From: Diphasiastrum complanatum
Taxonomy: Eukaryota; Streptophyta; Lycopodiopsida; Lycopodiales; Lycopodiaceae
NCBI GenBank assembly: GCA_029204225.1
Contig: CM055109.1
Coordinates: 17,665,590-17,729,589, forward strand
DNA: 64,000 nt
Reading direction: 5' to 3'
Below, in pieces: positions 34,501 through 44,867 of this stretch. Each line of letters begins with the position of its first letter. Position 1 is the first letter of the stretch. The notes beneath the pieces were generated by a model. That model saw only the letters and a list, made by a program, of their open reading frames with translations, was not told where the DNA came from and did no database searches. Position numbers and translations under genes: made by a program.

Positions 34501-37500
34501 ACGTCCATCAAGGACTTGAAACCTCCAAAGTTTACAGGTGCAGTAGCGGTAAGAACCACAAATGCAGTGGAAGACTGGTTGCTGAAATGGGACAACGCCA
34601 TTGGAATGTGTGGAATTACCGATGAGTCAGAGATGATTGCTGAAGCTACCTATCGGTTACAAGAATCAGCACAGCAATGGTGGAGGAAAGTTGAAAAAGA
34701 TGGCCTTGTACCGGATTCTTGGGAGGCATTTCGACGGATGTTTATACAAAATTGGGTGCCTCTTGATGAAAAGAATCGAGCCATGCAACAGTGGACAGGC
34801 TCAAACAAGGCAATTGGCCGGTTCAAGAATATGTTGATTGATATAGAGAGGCGTTGTTGAGAATCCCTGAGGAAGTGCCTATATATGTACAAGTGTTTTA
34901 TTTCATCGAAGGACTCAGGGAGAGTTTGTGGCCTTTTGTGCAAAAGGAGCAAACACACACTGTTCATAATGCTATTCAAATGGCTATTTATTATGAAGAT
35001 GGGAAGAAGTCCCACGAACCAGCTGTGGGAACCTTGAGTGGTCAAGCTCAAGGGGGCCAAATGCCTAGGGGTAAGTGCAAATGCAAGAAGGTCAAAGGCC
35101 AATGGCAAGCGCAAGGACAAGGGCAAGCTCCAAGTGGCCAAAAGGGTAACTCGTCATAACTGTTTATAAGACAGCGTTAAAAGATTAGAATCCTTTCTCC
35201 AACTCCCTCCAAATAGCCAGCTTAGACAATTTTATGGACAACTAGCACCATTTTATTAATAAATTTGGAAAAGAATGTGATTCAAAAACGTAAACGAGAG
35301 TTGGATGGAAAGATAGTAGCCTCTTAGTAGAGGCTTATAGTGGATAAAACCAATCAAACTCTATGTGTGTGTGTGTGTGTGTGTGCGTGTGTGTGAGAGA
35401 GAGAGAGTACCATATTGCGAAAAGGAAAGGCTTTCTTGGCATCGATATTCAAGGCCTTGGGATCATAATGGATGATCTTTGCTTCGCATCCTGCAGCAAG
35501 GGCACAAAGTCGAACGAGACCATCAAAAGTAACAGCTCGGTCACTAACAGCATTAAAAATTGTACCATGTGCCTCTTTGGGTTTCTCAATTGCCAATGCA
35601 ATCATGCTAGATAGGTCTGAAACATGGGCGATGTTGGTAAGCTGTAAGCCAGGAGAAGGTATTGGTACAGGCCTACCCCTCACAATCCCTGAAACAAATG
35701 GAATAAATAGGTTAAAATTTCTTGGTCTTGCATGCATAAGATAAGAAATCACAAATCAGAAGCCAACCAGGAAACTGTTCAAGCAAATTTATGAATCACT
35801 AATGGTTTTAAGTCAAACACTCTGGACATTTTAGTTTTAAGTGTACCCACATGAAGTTCATCATTTTACTAACTTCTTGCAAAGCTGATTGAGAGCTCTC
35901 GTTTGCATATAGTATCATTTCAAAGTCCACATTTGGAGATCATTTCTGTTGCGACCAAAAGTTGGGATCTTATGTTCTCCCTTCCTCAATCTTTATTTAG
36001 ATTAAAAAATTAGAAAACCACTTCATTCTAGAGCCCATGGTTAAAATTTGAAATAGAAAAAATTAACTTTGGTAAAAACTTGTTACAAATTGATTATGGA
36101 AACTGCAAAAAACTTCTTCAAAGACAACAAAGGTTCGAAGTCTAAAAAATGGCTCTTTTCCCAACGGCCTTGGGTTAATAAGAATGTAAAGAGGTTACAA
36201 AGAAAACCTAAACAATGTGGTTATGTATAGCTGCCTTTCATGCCTCTAGAAAAAGTGTGAAACAAAAAAAAACCTTAGAGCTTTCAAAATAACTCCTTGA
36301 TAGACCTAAAGTCCATGTAGATGATATTCAGCCGAAATTGTGGTTCAACTATACAAAAACTGTATGATGCCAAGTAAATTATGGATATTCCATCGACCAA
36401 CCACATATATAATATGCTTTTCACTGAAGAGGAAGCGAATAAAGGAGTTACTTTCACTTCTGATGGCAAGGCTCAAGATATCAAAGGGCTACACACTGAT
36501 TTTCTAGAAATGGATAACAAGGTTCTTGTTCCCTAGTCTACGGATTTGTTCAATCAAGGGTTGAAAAAAATCTCCATCATCTGATATCACAGCAGTATTG
36601 TCCCTTTTGTTTTTGAATGGTCATTGGTGATAAAAAAAAGGGCAGCTATACACAAAAGGGATATCAAAGATCTATTCTTCTTCAAAAGGCTTCGCTTCTG
36701 AAATTTTCAACAAACGTAAGGGTTTTCCCATACTCTCTTTGATATTTCCATTGACAACTAGAAGAATAATTTGCCAACACTTACAAAGTCTCGGACAACA
36801 CTGTGAGTTTCTCCAAAGATTTTGTGAGACTTCGGTTTTTGGACAATCCTAAAGTAATGGTCTTCCAATCTAAGAAGGTGAAAGACCCCCTAACTACTTT
36901 ACAAGATGGGACTGAGATCAGAGTAACACACAAGTGCTTGGGTGTCAAGGCTCTCAAAACCTTTGTTGGACATCTTGCATGGATAAAAGACTTATTAATA
37001 ACAGTTGGAAATTCTTCTTTGATATGAAAACACCATGCAAAACCTTTGTTGGACCGTGTCAGGCCTTATTCTACACACACACATAAAAAAACATGAATCT
37101 CCAAAATGACCATCTCAAGATTTGCAACAAGAACGTCACAAACTTGTATACATTGAAAAGATAGCACCAACCTTAACCCCTCTATCACAACATGATGTTC
37201 TATTGTTTATAAGTTTTGCACACTTTTGGATTCTTATTACATTTGTATGATAAATCTCTTTGCCGTCTTTATGTGTTTCTAGAGTTGGATTTTTGGAGCC
37301 CGCTTGGCATGGTCTAAAGGCCTAATTAACTATATTATTGCCAACTGCCTAGGCATATATGTGCAGAATACAAACATTAGGCTTTGTTCTGCATATGCAC
37401 TCAATTATAAACATAAATTTCAAAGAGAACCATCTTCAAGTCTGCCAACAAGGATGTTACATACTTGTACACAAACAAATGCAAGCTTTCATTGTGATAA

Positions 37501-40500
37501 ATATTGTGAAACCTAGCAATGCTCGTGCAAAGTTTCAAAAATCTTCAAAGATATTTCATCACATTACATCACGCCACTACACCAAGCCTTCTTTATTAGG
37601 ATTGAGGACAAGGAAGGGTTCACATTAATAGAAAGAAGTTGAGGACATTAAGTTGTATTACCTCATATTATTGCATTGGATAATTGGTAGTTCTGGAAAC
37701 ATTAACTATATGCATTACTTTGAGGACTCAGTTCTATCACATATTCACTTTGGCAAAGCTATAGTCACTAAGTACACATGTGACCTTCTTTTGTGGCATG
37801 GGACATTGTAGGAGCCTAAACAACCCTCTAATGGTCTGGGGGCCATTTGGTTGTTTTGTGAGTTGATGTCTTTGAGTATTTCTACATGAGAAGCCTTAGG
37901 AGTGAGTTAGCAAGACCCCACCGTAGGAGGTGTCTTCAACACTATTTCTTTGTTGTAGACTCATCACTTCATTGGAAATTTTTACTACTTTCATGTATTC
38001 TTGATGCTAAGTGATTGAGTAGCACTCAAGTGCACTTCATTTTCCATCTCTTCAGTCCATATGAGCTTCTTCAAACATAAGCTACCCTCAGCCCAATTAC
38101 GTCGTGAGTTGGTAAGGTCTTCCTTGCCTCTTCTTGAGGTCACATGAGTGTTCACTTTAATCCACCACACAAATGAGGACAACAGCAAAAGATTATCGAC
38201 TAACCTTGTAAGTGTCTTTGACATTGGAATTCGGCGAGACGAAGTTTGAAAGTCAATTTCAAACAGCATAAAACTAGACTGGTTAGAGAAATTAAACTCT
38301 GATTTGAAGCATTAATCATGTTGACAAGAAAAATGACCTTTTTTCCAATAGTTGATTGATGCTTGGCTTTGGGTCTAAAATCTCAAAGGTGAGGATCAAT
38401 GCATTGAGGCTAGAGACTTGAGATTAAGCAGCATAACATCAGAAGAACCCATAATCATGCAGTCAGCACCAGCAAACTTATGACATGATAACGGATTCTT
38501 ATAGTAACTATGTATATAACATGTTATACACGAGTTGGCTTTCCTATTCATGGTGCTTACTGTCAAAGAACCATTCCTCGCAGTCTTTGTTGTTTCCAAA
38601 TCCTGTCATATATTGTGGTCTAAATGATGCCCAGCTTTGGAAGGAGAGCTGCCCAATATAATTCTCAACACCCACATGGCCTGCATCAGCTTTCACAGCA
38701 TCCTGCATAAATGATTGGCAGCAAGTATGACGTCAACTATGAAATCACTAAAGCATACAAGTGAACAAGATACGGACAAATCTCTTGCTAAATGAAATCA
38801 TCCTTGATCGACAATTAAACTCTCAATGAGGGCAAGTATACACCCTCCATCTTGGAAATGAACAAGGTACTTACCCCTTCAATATGTGGTAGCTCATCGC
38901 TTGTTTTGTATATACCAGCACTGCTAACAAACAGAAATTGTCCAACACCGCTTTCATTTGCCCAATCTGCCACAGGTCTATGCTCAACTTTCTGAAGTCA
39001 GGAGCTATAAATTTTCTATTTCTTATTCTTTTTGGATAATCTCAAAAGCTCCCAAGCTCACAGCATAGTTGCAAAAAAAAATTCTTAAGGGTACAAATCC
39101 ACTATGTACAGCCATATGCGTGTATCTGTACGGCCTTCTGAACACATATGTAAGTTCCATAGATGGGCCATATTGGCTATTAGAGTCAGACTAGTTCTCA
39201 TGTAAAAATTGTTACCTTGACTTAACAAAACCTAAAAAACTAAACATGAATAGGTGAAGCATAAGACAGCACCTGTAAGTTTCAAAAATTGAGCTAAAAC
39301 AACTGATTTCTATGATGACGTAGACAGAAATCAAAGCTTGTAGTTGTACTAAGACAAGCTCATGCTTGCGGTCAAAAAATCACACAAAGATCATAAAAAC
39401 TTTGTCAATTCCTATACTTTGTGGCGTGCATGTACGACAAATGTTGCTAGATTCAAATACTACTGCAGACGAATGGAGTACACTCAAAATATCGGCTCAC
39501 AATTCAACTTGCTATTTGAGTTTAACCAGTGACTCTTAACCCTTATGACAGATGAACAAAAGTAAAAGAGAAGCATACTTGACAGCCTCCAAGTCTTTTC
39601 CATTGTTATCGAGAACTATATCAAAAGATGCATTGGATCCAAATTTGGCTCCAATGGAAGATGGGTCACCCCACACTGTCTCCACTCCAATCTCACGAAG
39701 CTCCTAGTAATGCATAGCATTGTTATTTCTAGTTAGCATTTCAAGCATGTTTCTTGATATCTAGAACAATTTAGTAGAAAGAAGTCCTCTATTAACTGAC
39801 ATGGTGTCTTAGTGATTACTTGCTTTCATCTACTTGAGGTCAAGAATTAGACTCGCATCAACAACACAAATGAGGACACACAACAAAGAAAAAAAAATTT
39901 AGTATGGGTCTCATCATGAGAAAATTTACAAGAATTATAAAATAGGAAAGAACCCATTTTGATGCTCAAACTTATAGGAATGAGACCTTAGCTTTTCAAA
40001 TCATCGTGATAGCTTTACCATTATTGCCTCTACTCAGAGTCTGGCTTCCATCGATTGCCCAAAGGAGCACATACAAGAAAAAAAAAATAGCAGAAAAAGC
40101 TCCTCCAATAAGTGGAATGTTGGTAAGAACTTCATTTCCTCTACTTTGGGGTTGGGAGTTAGAATCTCATCACCCACGCAAATGAGAACATATAAAAAAA
40201 AATAGAAAAAGAGGTCCTCCAATAAGTGGTATTGATGTCCTCTACTCTACTTCAAGGTCACGAGTTGGACTCCCATCAACCTCACAAATGCTTGAGCACA
40301 CACAAGAAAAAAAAATTATAGGAACTTTTTTCTTTTAAGTGATGTGTTGCGGAGGAATTGTTATCCTTTTTGAGGTCTAGAGATTGACTAAACAAATGAA
40401 GGCCTTCCAAAGGAAAAAAATTAGTAGACACAGGTCCTCCATAGTATTATGTTTGCAGTTGTGAAGGGAAAAACATACATGTGGCGTGTTGTGGTTGGTC

Positions 40501-41409
40501 AAGAAGAGCCTTTTTGCAGGCCATAGGAAGGCCTCACAAAATCGTTCAATCTCAACCACCCATTTTGCAACCGCTAGGTCAGGTATCGTTCATCCGACGG
40601 CTGGCTACCATCTTGTAGCAGGTTTCGCCGCTACTGCAGCTCAGCCTGCTACCACCGGTAGGGATACCTAGTACATATTAGCTAGGTGCAGGCCAAATAT
40701 GGGCCTCTAGCGAGTGTGAGTTGCAGGATTGCTACGGGTGCTATTCATGGGCCTCCTATTCACAACATAATCAACGAATGGAGAGTTGACAAGTCATCTC
40801 TTTCAAGAAGGGCTCCTGCTACCTTGCATAAAGGCTGTGCTCTCGGCAAATAAGAGTGTGCCACATCAGCAAAAACTCTCCAAATAAGTGATTTAATGAA
40901 ACAATGATCATATTTTTATAATTTTTTAAGAACAAAACTGATAGAAAAAACTGACATTTCAATTGCAATAATGAATCAGAATTATCGTTTTAATTATGAT
41001 ACAACATGATTCTACTCACTGAAAATTGAGAGAAAGGGGGCTTGTTCATTTTTTCAGAGGTCTCAGCTCCAACCGTGAACACTGTCACACGATGGCCTGC
41101 AGCTCGCATCTCCTTTGCCACCCAAAATCCAATGAATGCATGGCCACCACTGTTGGTATTCACTACCAGCACATTGTGCTTCTCAGCCTCCTCCGCTGCA
41201 CTTGCTCTCAGCTGCAGGAAGCGCCTCCGGATGCTGCTGCCTCCAATTGAGGTGGCGCCCGTGGGGATGCAGCAGAAGGGGGACTGAGGATGCGGGAGTC
41301 TGCAGAAGGAGGCAGAGATGATAGGAAGCGAGCTGGTGGTGGCAGTAGAGGAGGCAAGAGAGATGGTTGTCAATGGAAATAGAGCAGCAGCACCACAGGC
41401 CATCACCAT
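28318..41409 (-). CDS. CSP41A: Chloroplast stem-loop binding protein CSP41a, six exons, complete
   Basis: Nuclear gene for a plastid RNA-binding endoribonuclease of the atypical short-chain dehydrogenase family; in known plants it works with CSP41b to bind and stabilise plastid transcripts. Joining 41409-41020, 39703-39579, 38977-38875, 38702-38561, 35688-35411 and 28500-28318 gives 406 codons plus stop with every phase consistent (0,2,0,1,0) and GT/AG at each junction. Residues 1 to about 70 are a Ser/Ala/Arg-rich transit peptide. The Rossmann start reads [14 protein letters not shown], a modified dinucleotide-binding loop; later hallmarks are [70 protein letters not shown] and the C-terminal KFELDDKIL. 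The ATG at 41409 is chosen because TAG lies in frame 9 nt upstream of it. No defect is visible, so the gene looks functional despite the intronic transposons. Confidence 0.95.
30690..31060 (+). pseudogene. Non-LTR (LINE) reverse transcriptase relic
   Basis: Plus-strand remains of a LINE RT within CSP41a intron 5. [20 protein letters not shown] near 30699-30758 matches the conserved NYRPIS-type block, and [19 protein letters not shown] followed by [12 protein letters not shown] (about 30830-30945) matches the GFRxxxST...FVDFxKAFD block, with the FD catalytic position degraded. A stop interrupts the frame at about 30795. The HSTxDHI wording resembles RTE/R1-type lineages; the exact clade is not established. 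Confidence 0.75.
31735..32020 (+). pseudogene. Ty3/gypsy RT relic in intron 5
   Basis: Plus-strand fragment with [20 protein letters not shown], equivalent to the SQPVFRQPYRF block of element C. After frame changes come a KDGGISTC...RLNK piece and the [19 protein letters not shown] block. No catalytic region follows. Confidence 0.75.
32030..32420 (+). repeat. Possible LTR end with degenerate primer-binding site
   Basis: TGGTATTAGAGC at about 32409-32420 differs from the copia/gypsy primer-binding site at one base, and a TTTAAATAGCC TATA-like motif lies about 200 bp upstream. No partner LTR or gag follows; about 800 bp of unrecognised sequence separate it from the next LTR. Weak call. Confidence 0.35.
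33241..35160 (+). mobile_element. Truncated LTR retrotransposon (LTR, primer site, gag) in intron 5
   Basis: A probable LTR at 33241-33683 starts TGTTGT, and a primer-binding site TGGTATCAGAAC follows at 33684-33695 (one or two differences from the initiator-Met type). A 600-bp leader leads to a gag frame from the ATG at 34294. Coding stops at 35157 and nothing like pol or a second LTR follows before exon 5, only 250 bp away. It lies antisense to CSP41a. Confidence 0.7.
34294..35157 (+). pseudogene. Retrotransposon gag, two disruptions
   Basis: Starts [11 protein letters not shown], broken by a stop after 11 codons and another near 34460, then a long frame (34498-34857) with the gag core [24 protein letters not shown] and [14 protein letters not shown] (Ty3/gypsy Retrotrans_gag pattern). 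A frameshift near 34850 leads to a second frame containing [16 protein letters not shown] and a basic, Gln/Gly-rich tail. No zinc knuckle is preserved. Confidence 0.8.
35362..35408. repeat. (TG)n-(GA)n microsatellite at the intron 5 donor
   Basis: Compound repeat of about 17 TG and 7 GA units ending 2 bases from the exon 5/intron 5 boundary. On the sense strand the intron starts GTAC, then TCTCTC..., then CACACA.... Confidence 0.95.
35411..35688 (-). CDS. CSP41A: CSP41a exon 5
   Basis: Acceptor ...TTTCAG; codes [15 protein letters not shown] through KKAFPFRNM. The donor is GTACTC, immediately followed by a CT/CA microsatellite. Confidence 0.95.
35689..38560 (-). other. CSP41a intron 4, 2.9 kb
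   Basis: GTAAGC...TTTCAG intron. At 36420-37030 (plus strand) there are short protein-like stretches such as [20 protein letters not shown] and a 74-codon frame at 36803, broken by stops; probably an old element or gene fragment that I cannot identify. At 38135-38185 is one unit resembling the SINE-like repeats of intron 1. Confidence 0.7.
38561..38702 (-). CDS. CSP41A: CSP41a exon 4
   Basis: Acceptor ...TGCAG; codes [15 protein letters not shown] through CEEWFFD; donor GTAAGC after one base of the next codon. Intron 3 is the shortest, 172 bp. Confidence 0.93.
38875..38977 (-). CDS. CSP41A: CSP41a exon 3
   Basis: Acceptor ...CATAG; codes [20 protein letters not shown] and on to HIEG; donor GTAAGT. 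Confidence 0.93.
39579..39703 (-). CDS. CSP41A: CSP41a exon 2
   Basis: Acceptor ...ACTAG, then [14 protein letters not shown] to [10 protein letters not shown]; donor GTATGC. Ends two bases into a codon. Confidence 0.93.
39781..40430 (+). repeat. Tandem cluster of SINE-like units in CSP41a intron 1
   Basis: At least five related units of about 105-120 bp, head to tail, each ending in an A-run: ends at about 39898, 40088, 40208, 40314 and 40419. The shared head is GGTCCTCCAATAAGTGG, clear in the third and fourth units and diverged in the first; the shared tail is a GAGGTCA.GAGTTGGACTCCCATCA-like block, then CACAAATGAGxACACACAAG and poly(A). The tail block resembles a tRNA B box, and TGGTGTCTTAGTGATTAC in the first unit resembles an A box. 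Orientation is antisense to CSP41a. Confidence 0.7.
41020..41409 (-). CDS. CSP41A: CSP41a exon 1
   Basis: Transit peptide plus the nucleotide-binding loop, through KPPFSQFS; donor GTGAGT follows directly. Ends in phase 0. Confidence 0.93.
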
Positions 41410-41425
41410 AGCCACAAACTACAAA

Positions 41426-41429
<4 letters not shown>

Positions 41430-41476
<47 letters not shown>
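41430..41476. repeat. (CT)23 microsatellite in the CSP41a 5' leader
   Basis: 47-bp dinucleotide run, read as (GA)n on the coding strand, 21 nt before the start codon. If transcription starts near the TATA-like site it lies in the 5' untranslated region. Confidence 0.95.
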
Positions 41477-41481
<5 letters not shown>

Positions 41482-41492
41482 GCCACATGCAC

Positions 41493-41510
41493 GTTATAGA
41501 ATATTAAATA
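41493..41510 (-). promoter_or_regulatory. CSP41A: TATA-like element of CSP41a
   Basis: Minus-strand TATTTAAT followed by TCTATAAC about 85-100 nt upstream of the ATG. Plausible position for a core promoter, but no transcript data support it. Confidence 0.35.
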
Positions 41511-41606
41511 GCCTCTAGGATGCTTATGAAGGATTAGAGGTCAAGCTTTTGCCATGTGTCTTCACGGCATTGGCCAATTTAGTGCTTGGATGGACTAAGA
41601 TTTTGC

Positions 41607-41612
41607 CACGTG
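41607..41612. promoter_or_regulatory. CSP41A: G-box CACGTG upstream of CSP41a
   Basis: GCCACGTGTA, a canonical G-box core, 198 nt upstream of the start codon. G-boxes are bound by bZIP/bHLH factors in many light-regulated plastid-protein genes; the role here is inferred. Confidence 0.45.
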
Positions 41613-41619
41613 TATTTTA

Positions 41620-43515
41620 GGAATGGGCTAGTTTAGCTTAGCTCTTCCGAAGTTTGGGACATGGAGCTCTTGTAGTGCCCATCGGGATAGCGATGGCCTT
41701 TATTCCCCACCGTTTCACATTGATTCCCATTGTTTCAAACTTGTGAGGAGATGCTAGGTAGATGCGCTCAACTTAGAGGCAGCGGAAACGTCGAGGCTTG
41801 AAAGTACATGATGATTGGTTGGTGGTGGATAGGGCACATTGGTCGGTAGTAAACTTGTACACTTGTCATGCAATTTGGCTAGGTCCAAATTAAAGCTAGT
41901 TGCCACCTCAAAGCCTAGCCAAGTGCACAAATAACAAGTCTTGATGATGATTATTAGCAAGAGTTGGAAACACTTTTTTGACGAGTATTTAGATTGGCCC
42001 ATTCTAACTCCCCTACACCTCCATCAGCATGCTTTCTAAGCTACCTAAGTATAGAAACGATGCATGGATGTTAAGAGTAAATCATTTGAAAAATCAAAAA
42101 ACCCGGTGTCAATAAGCATAAGCTAGACAACAACCGAGATTGGCACTTTTTCATGTGCCCCAACCTATCACATGTTACTAAGGGGGCATGTCAATTATGG
42201 TCTGAAAAGAGGGGTTGGCCCTTTAGGGCCAGATTTGAACCATCCCAATGTACTCAGGAGTCTCTTCCTCTACATGGTCGAACATGTATTGGTCCATGCT
42301 TAAAATTCGAGATTTCATGCCTTTAAGACTACATTTGAGAGACACCTTGACATGGTTGAACATGTATTTGTCAATGCTTTCAAAATGGGGGCTCATGCCT
42401 TTAAGACTACATTGGGAGTTGCTCCCATGTTGAACATGAGATGGCACTCCCATTTTAGGGCAACTTAAGTGCATCCGGACTCATTGCCTAGCAATCTAAG
42501 TTGTCACATGCAAGTTGAGACCAATGGCTCAATCACAAGCAAGAAAGACCTCTTTTTGGTTCTCCTCTACTTGTGAGTAGAATACTTGTTGTAAGCTTGA
42601 TCTAATAAATGATTTGTTGTTGTTTTATGGCCTATTAACAGAGAATTGCATCAGATCTTTTCATATGTTGAATAGCTTTTGATTTTATCTTGCTTTGATA
42701 GAGTTATCTTGATCAAACTAGAGATTCTATGTGTAGAATTGTCTACAAATGTTTGTTTTTGTGCATCTTCTATTGTGCCTAGATCTACTTTTAGGATCAT
42801 TTTGGATCTTAAATTTTGACAATCACCACAGATTCTCAAGATAACAAATGAAATGCGTTGATCCCTATTTATACTCTTATGGAACTAGCATTTGTGTCCT
42901 TCTAGATCGTTTACTAACATCAAATCCTAGCCTTACAAAATTGCCAATGGTGTAGATTAGTCACTGGAGAATGTAGCCAAATAAAAAACATTATTTCTAA
43001 AACAAGTAAAAAGATATTATTGGAGGACAAATTTTAGCCTCCTACAAGCTAGATTCCATACGTGTGAGGCCTGAATTTTGTCAGGGACTGTGTCTCCAAA
43101 TTGGTCTCTAAGTTTGCCCTAAGTTGGTGTTTGCATCTTATTCACATTCCCCCATATCCAACTTAGATTACTCCTTATCGTGCTCCTCTTTTTTTATCCA
43201 TATGTTCCCAAGGAACTTTATGAAGATATCCCAATTGATGTAGAGATTAATCCATACAAAAATTAGTGTCCATATAGGATGCTTCACTATCACTTATATC
43301 GATTTTATGCCTTCTCATGGAATTACAAAATGAAAACTTCCTAAGCCTAAAAACTAGACCATTTTTTAGCCATGAGCACATAGTAATTTGGTTTTTCCAG
43401 TCTTCTCACACTAAGAAGTAAAGAGAACTTTCAAGATCTATCATTTGAAAAAATCTATATTTGGCTTTGTCTCTTTATACCTTACTCCAGATAAGTACAT
43501 TACATAAAACATGAG
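41620..43515. other. Intergenic stretch upstream of CSP41a
   Basis: No convincing gene. Contains the 78-bp tandem repeat at 42265-42440, listed separately. Confidence 0.5.
42265..42440. repeat. 78-bp tandem repeat, about 2.2 copies
   Basis: Units starting at ACATGGTCGAACATGTATT (42272) and ACATGGTTGAACATGTATT (42350), each with CATGCCTTTAAGACTACATT, plus a partial third near 42424. The period is a multiple of three, and the minus strand reads an open frame (42223-42474) with a repeated CSLKGM...YMFxHV peptide. Coding status unknown. Confidence 0.75.
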
Positions 43516-43519
43516 CACC

Positions 43520-43960
43520 ATAACAAATGAAATTGCAACAATGATCATCTTACTCAACACAAACCCAAGAGTGAGTAGCTAAAAAAACCATCTCCTTTGT
43601 GCTCTTCTTGTCCAATTTGAACCATGAAATATTAGATTGATTGATGATCCTCCAAACTTCATGCCAAAAACTCCAGTAGCCAAGATGTGCTACAAGACTT
43701 TCCTTGCGAAGCACCAATGCCTCTTGCTAGAATTTTCCATGACTAGACTACCAAAAACAAAATCAATACTGGATGTTTACATATCTTTATCCTTGACATA
43801 TCATGATTATCTATCTCAAAGTTTGACTAAGATCATACAAGATCTTATCAAACTCTATTTTATTATGTAAAGTGAATACAATGTCATCACCATAAGCAAA
43901 AGTTAAATAACATGATCTCTATCATGTCCCACATATAGCTAGCCCATGTGCTCAACAAGA
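43520..43960 (-). pseudogene. LINE (L1-type) relic
   Basis: Minus-strand fragment with FAYGDDIVFTLHNK near 43850-43900, equivalent to the FADD catalytic block of L1 RTs (here YGDD), and, past stops, a WHEVWRIINQSNISWFKLDKK stretch near 43610-43670 typical of the C-terminal part of plant L1 elements. No ends or poly(A) tail located. Confidence 0.65.
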
Positions 43961-44146
43961 AGTATATGACTACAAAAGATTAGTTATTGCTACCTAACCC
44001 ATTCTATGCTAGATAACCATCACTTTGAAATCTGATCGCTAAGTACATGGTAGATAGCTATCAACTTTGCATGAAATGAGTGTACTTCCTTTGGGCCAAA
44101 ATAGAATCAATCTCCATTGATCCCAATTATGGGTCAATATCACTTA

Positions 44147-44208
44147 TGATGAGAATCGTGAGATGCTCTGATACCACTGATGACAGTCGTGAGATGCTCC
44201 GATACGTG
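44147..44208 (-). repeat. 31-bp tandem duplication containing a primer-binding site
   Basis: Units at 44147-44177 and 44178-44208, each with TCGTGAGATGCTC[T/C]GATAC. The left unit contains a perfect TGGTATCAGAGC (minus strand, 44165-44176). The right unit carries a degraded version and lies inside the adjoining LTR. Confidence 0.85.
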
Positions 44209-44867
44209 TAATGAATCTAGGGGAGAAAATTCATGAAACAATCACGACTCTCTTTCAAGATTCGGACGGAGTTCAGATGCGTTCGCTGGGCACTGCCAGC
44301 TAAAACACTCCTACAATCCTCCAGAGAGTAGTCAGTTACTACTGATCTACGTTCATAAAATCAATACAACATTTGGCTTAATTTCAACCAAGGTGCGAAA
44401 TTCAAAGGAAACAAGAAATCTCAGACATATGAAATAAACAGCATAAGCATTCAACATCCAAGATGACACAACTAGAGAATAATCTATATTGATTTTCTCT
44501 GATGGGCACTGCATGCGAATCCACGCAGTGCGTTGGCGTGAGAGAAGCATGGTTCTCTCACGAGTAGTAGTCTTGCTTCACTAGCGGACAATTGGATCTT
44601 CTGATCATAGACAGAATTATCTTCTCGCACGCAGGCGGAGCTTCTGTCTGTATTCGTCTTGATTGTTTACTAGAATCAGACTTCTTCAGTGTCTCTTCTC
44701 TTTTAGTTACACTATGTGTATCCTATTCTGATATATGTCAACTACTATCCAGTAAGTATGGTCTCTCTATGTAAACCTAAGATTAGAGTGATTATACATC
44801 TACAACTAATCAGGGAATTACAAGAGTGGCAAATTAGCCACGACCTAGGAAGTATCTGTTGACGTCA
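44181..44867 (-). repeat. LTR of copia element D
   Basis: About 687 bp between minus-strand TGACGTCA and ACTGTCA ends (TGAC...GTCA). It follows the RNase H tail of element D, as a 3' LTR should, yet its far end is followed after 4 nt by a perfect primer-binding site, as a 5' LTR should be. No matching LTR was found on the 5' side of element D near 48.8-49.9 kb. Confidence 0.65.

Larger units (their letters stand above)
28501..35410 (-). other. CSP41a intron 5, 6.9 kb
   Basis: Intron bounded by GTACTC (35410) and ACAG (28501). It has accumulated transposon debris, mostly in antisense orientation to the gene: a LINE relic, gypsy RT pieces, a possible LTR and a truncated LTR-gag element, annotated separately. 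From 28501 to about 30690 I see no recognisable element or exon. Confidence 0.85.

Noticed and set aside
35354-35752. Continuous frame including exon 5 plus both flanks as one protein
   Set aside because: Residues beyond the GT and AG borders read microsatellite or intron; the conserved protein stops exactly at those borders.
41410-41415. GTG start for CSP41a, six bases upstream of the ATG
   Set aside because: Plant nuclear genes start at ATG; ATG at 41409 is the first in-frame ATG after an in-frame TAG.
41183-41518. Frames over the CT/GA microsatellite at the CSP41a 5' end
   Set aside because: Poly-(Glu-Arg) or poly-(Ser-Leu) readings of a dinucleotide repeat overlapping the real exon 1.
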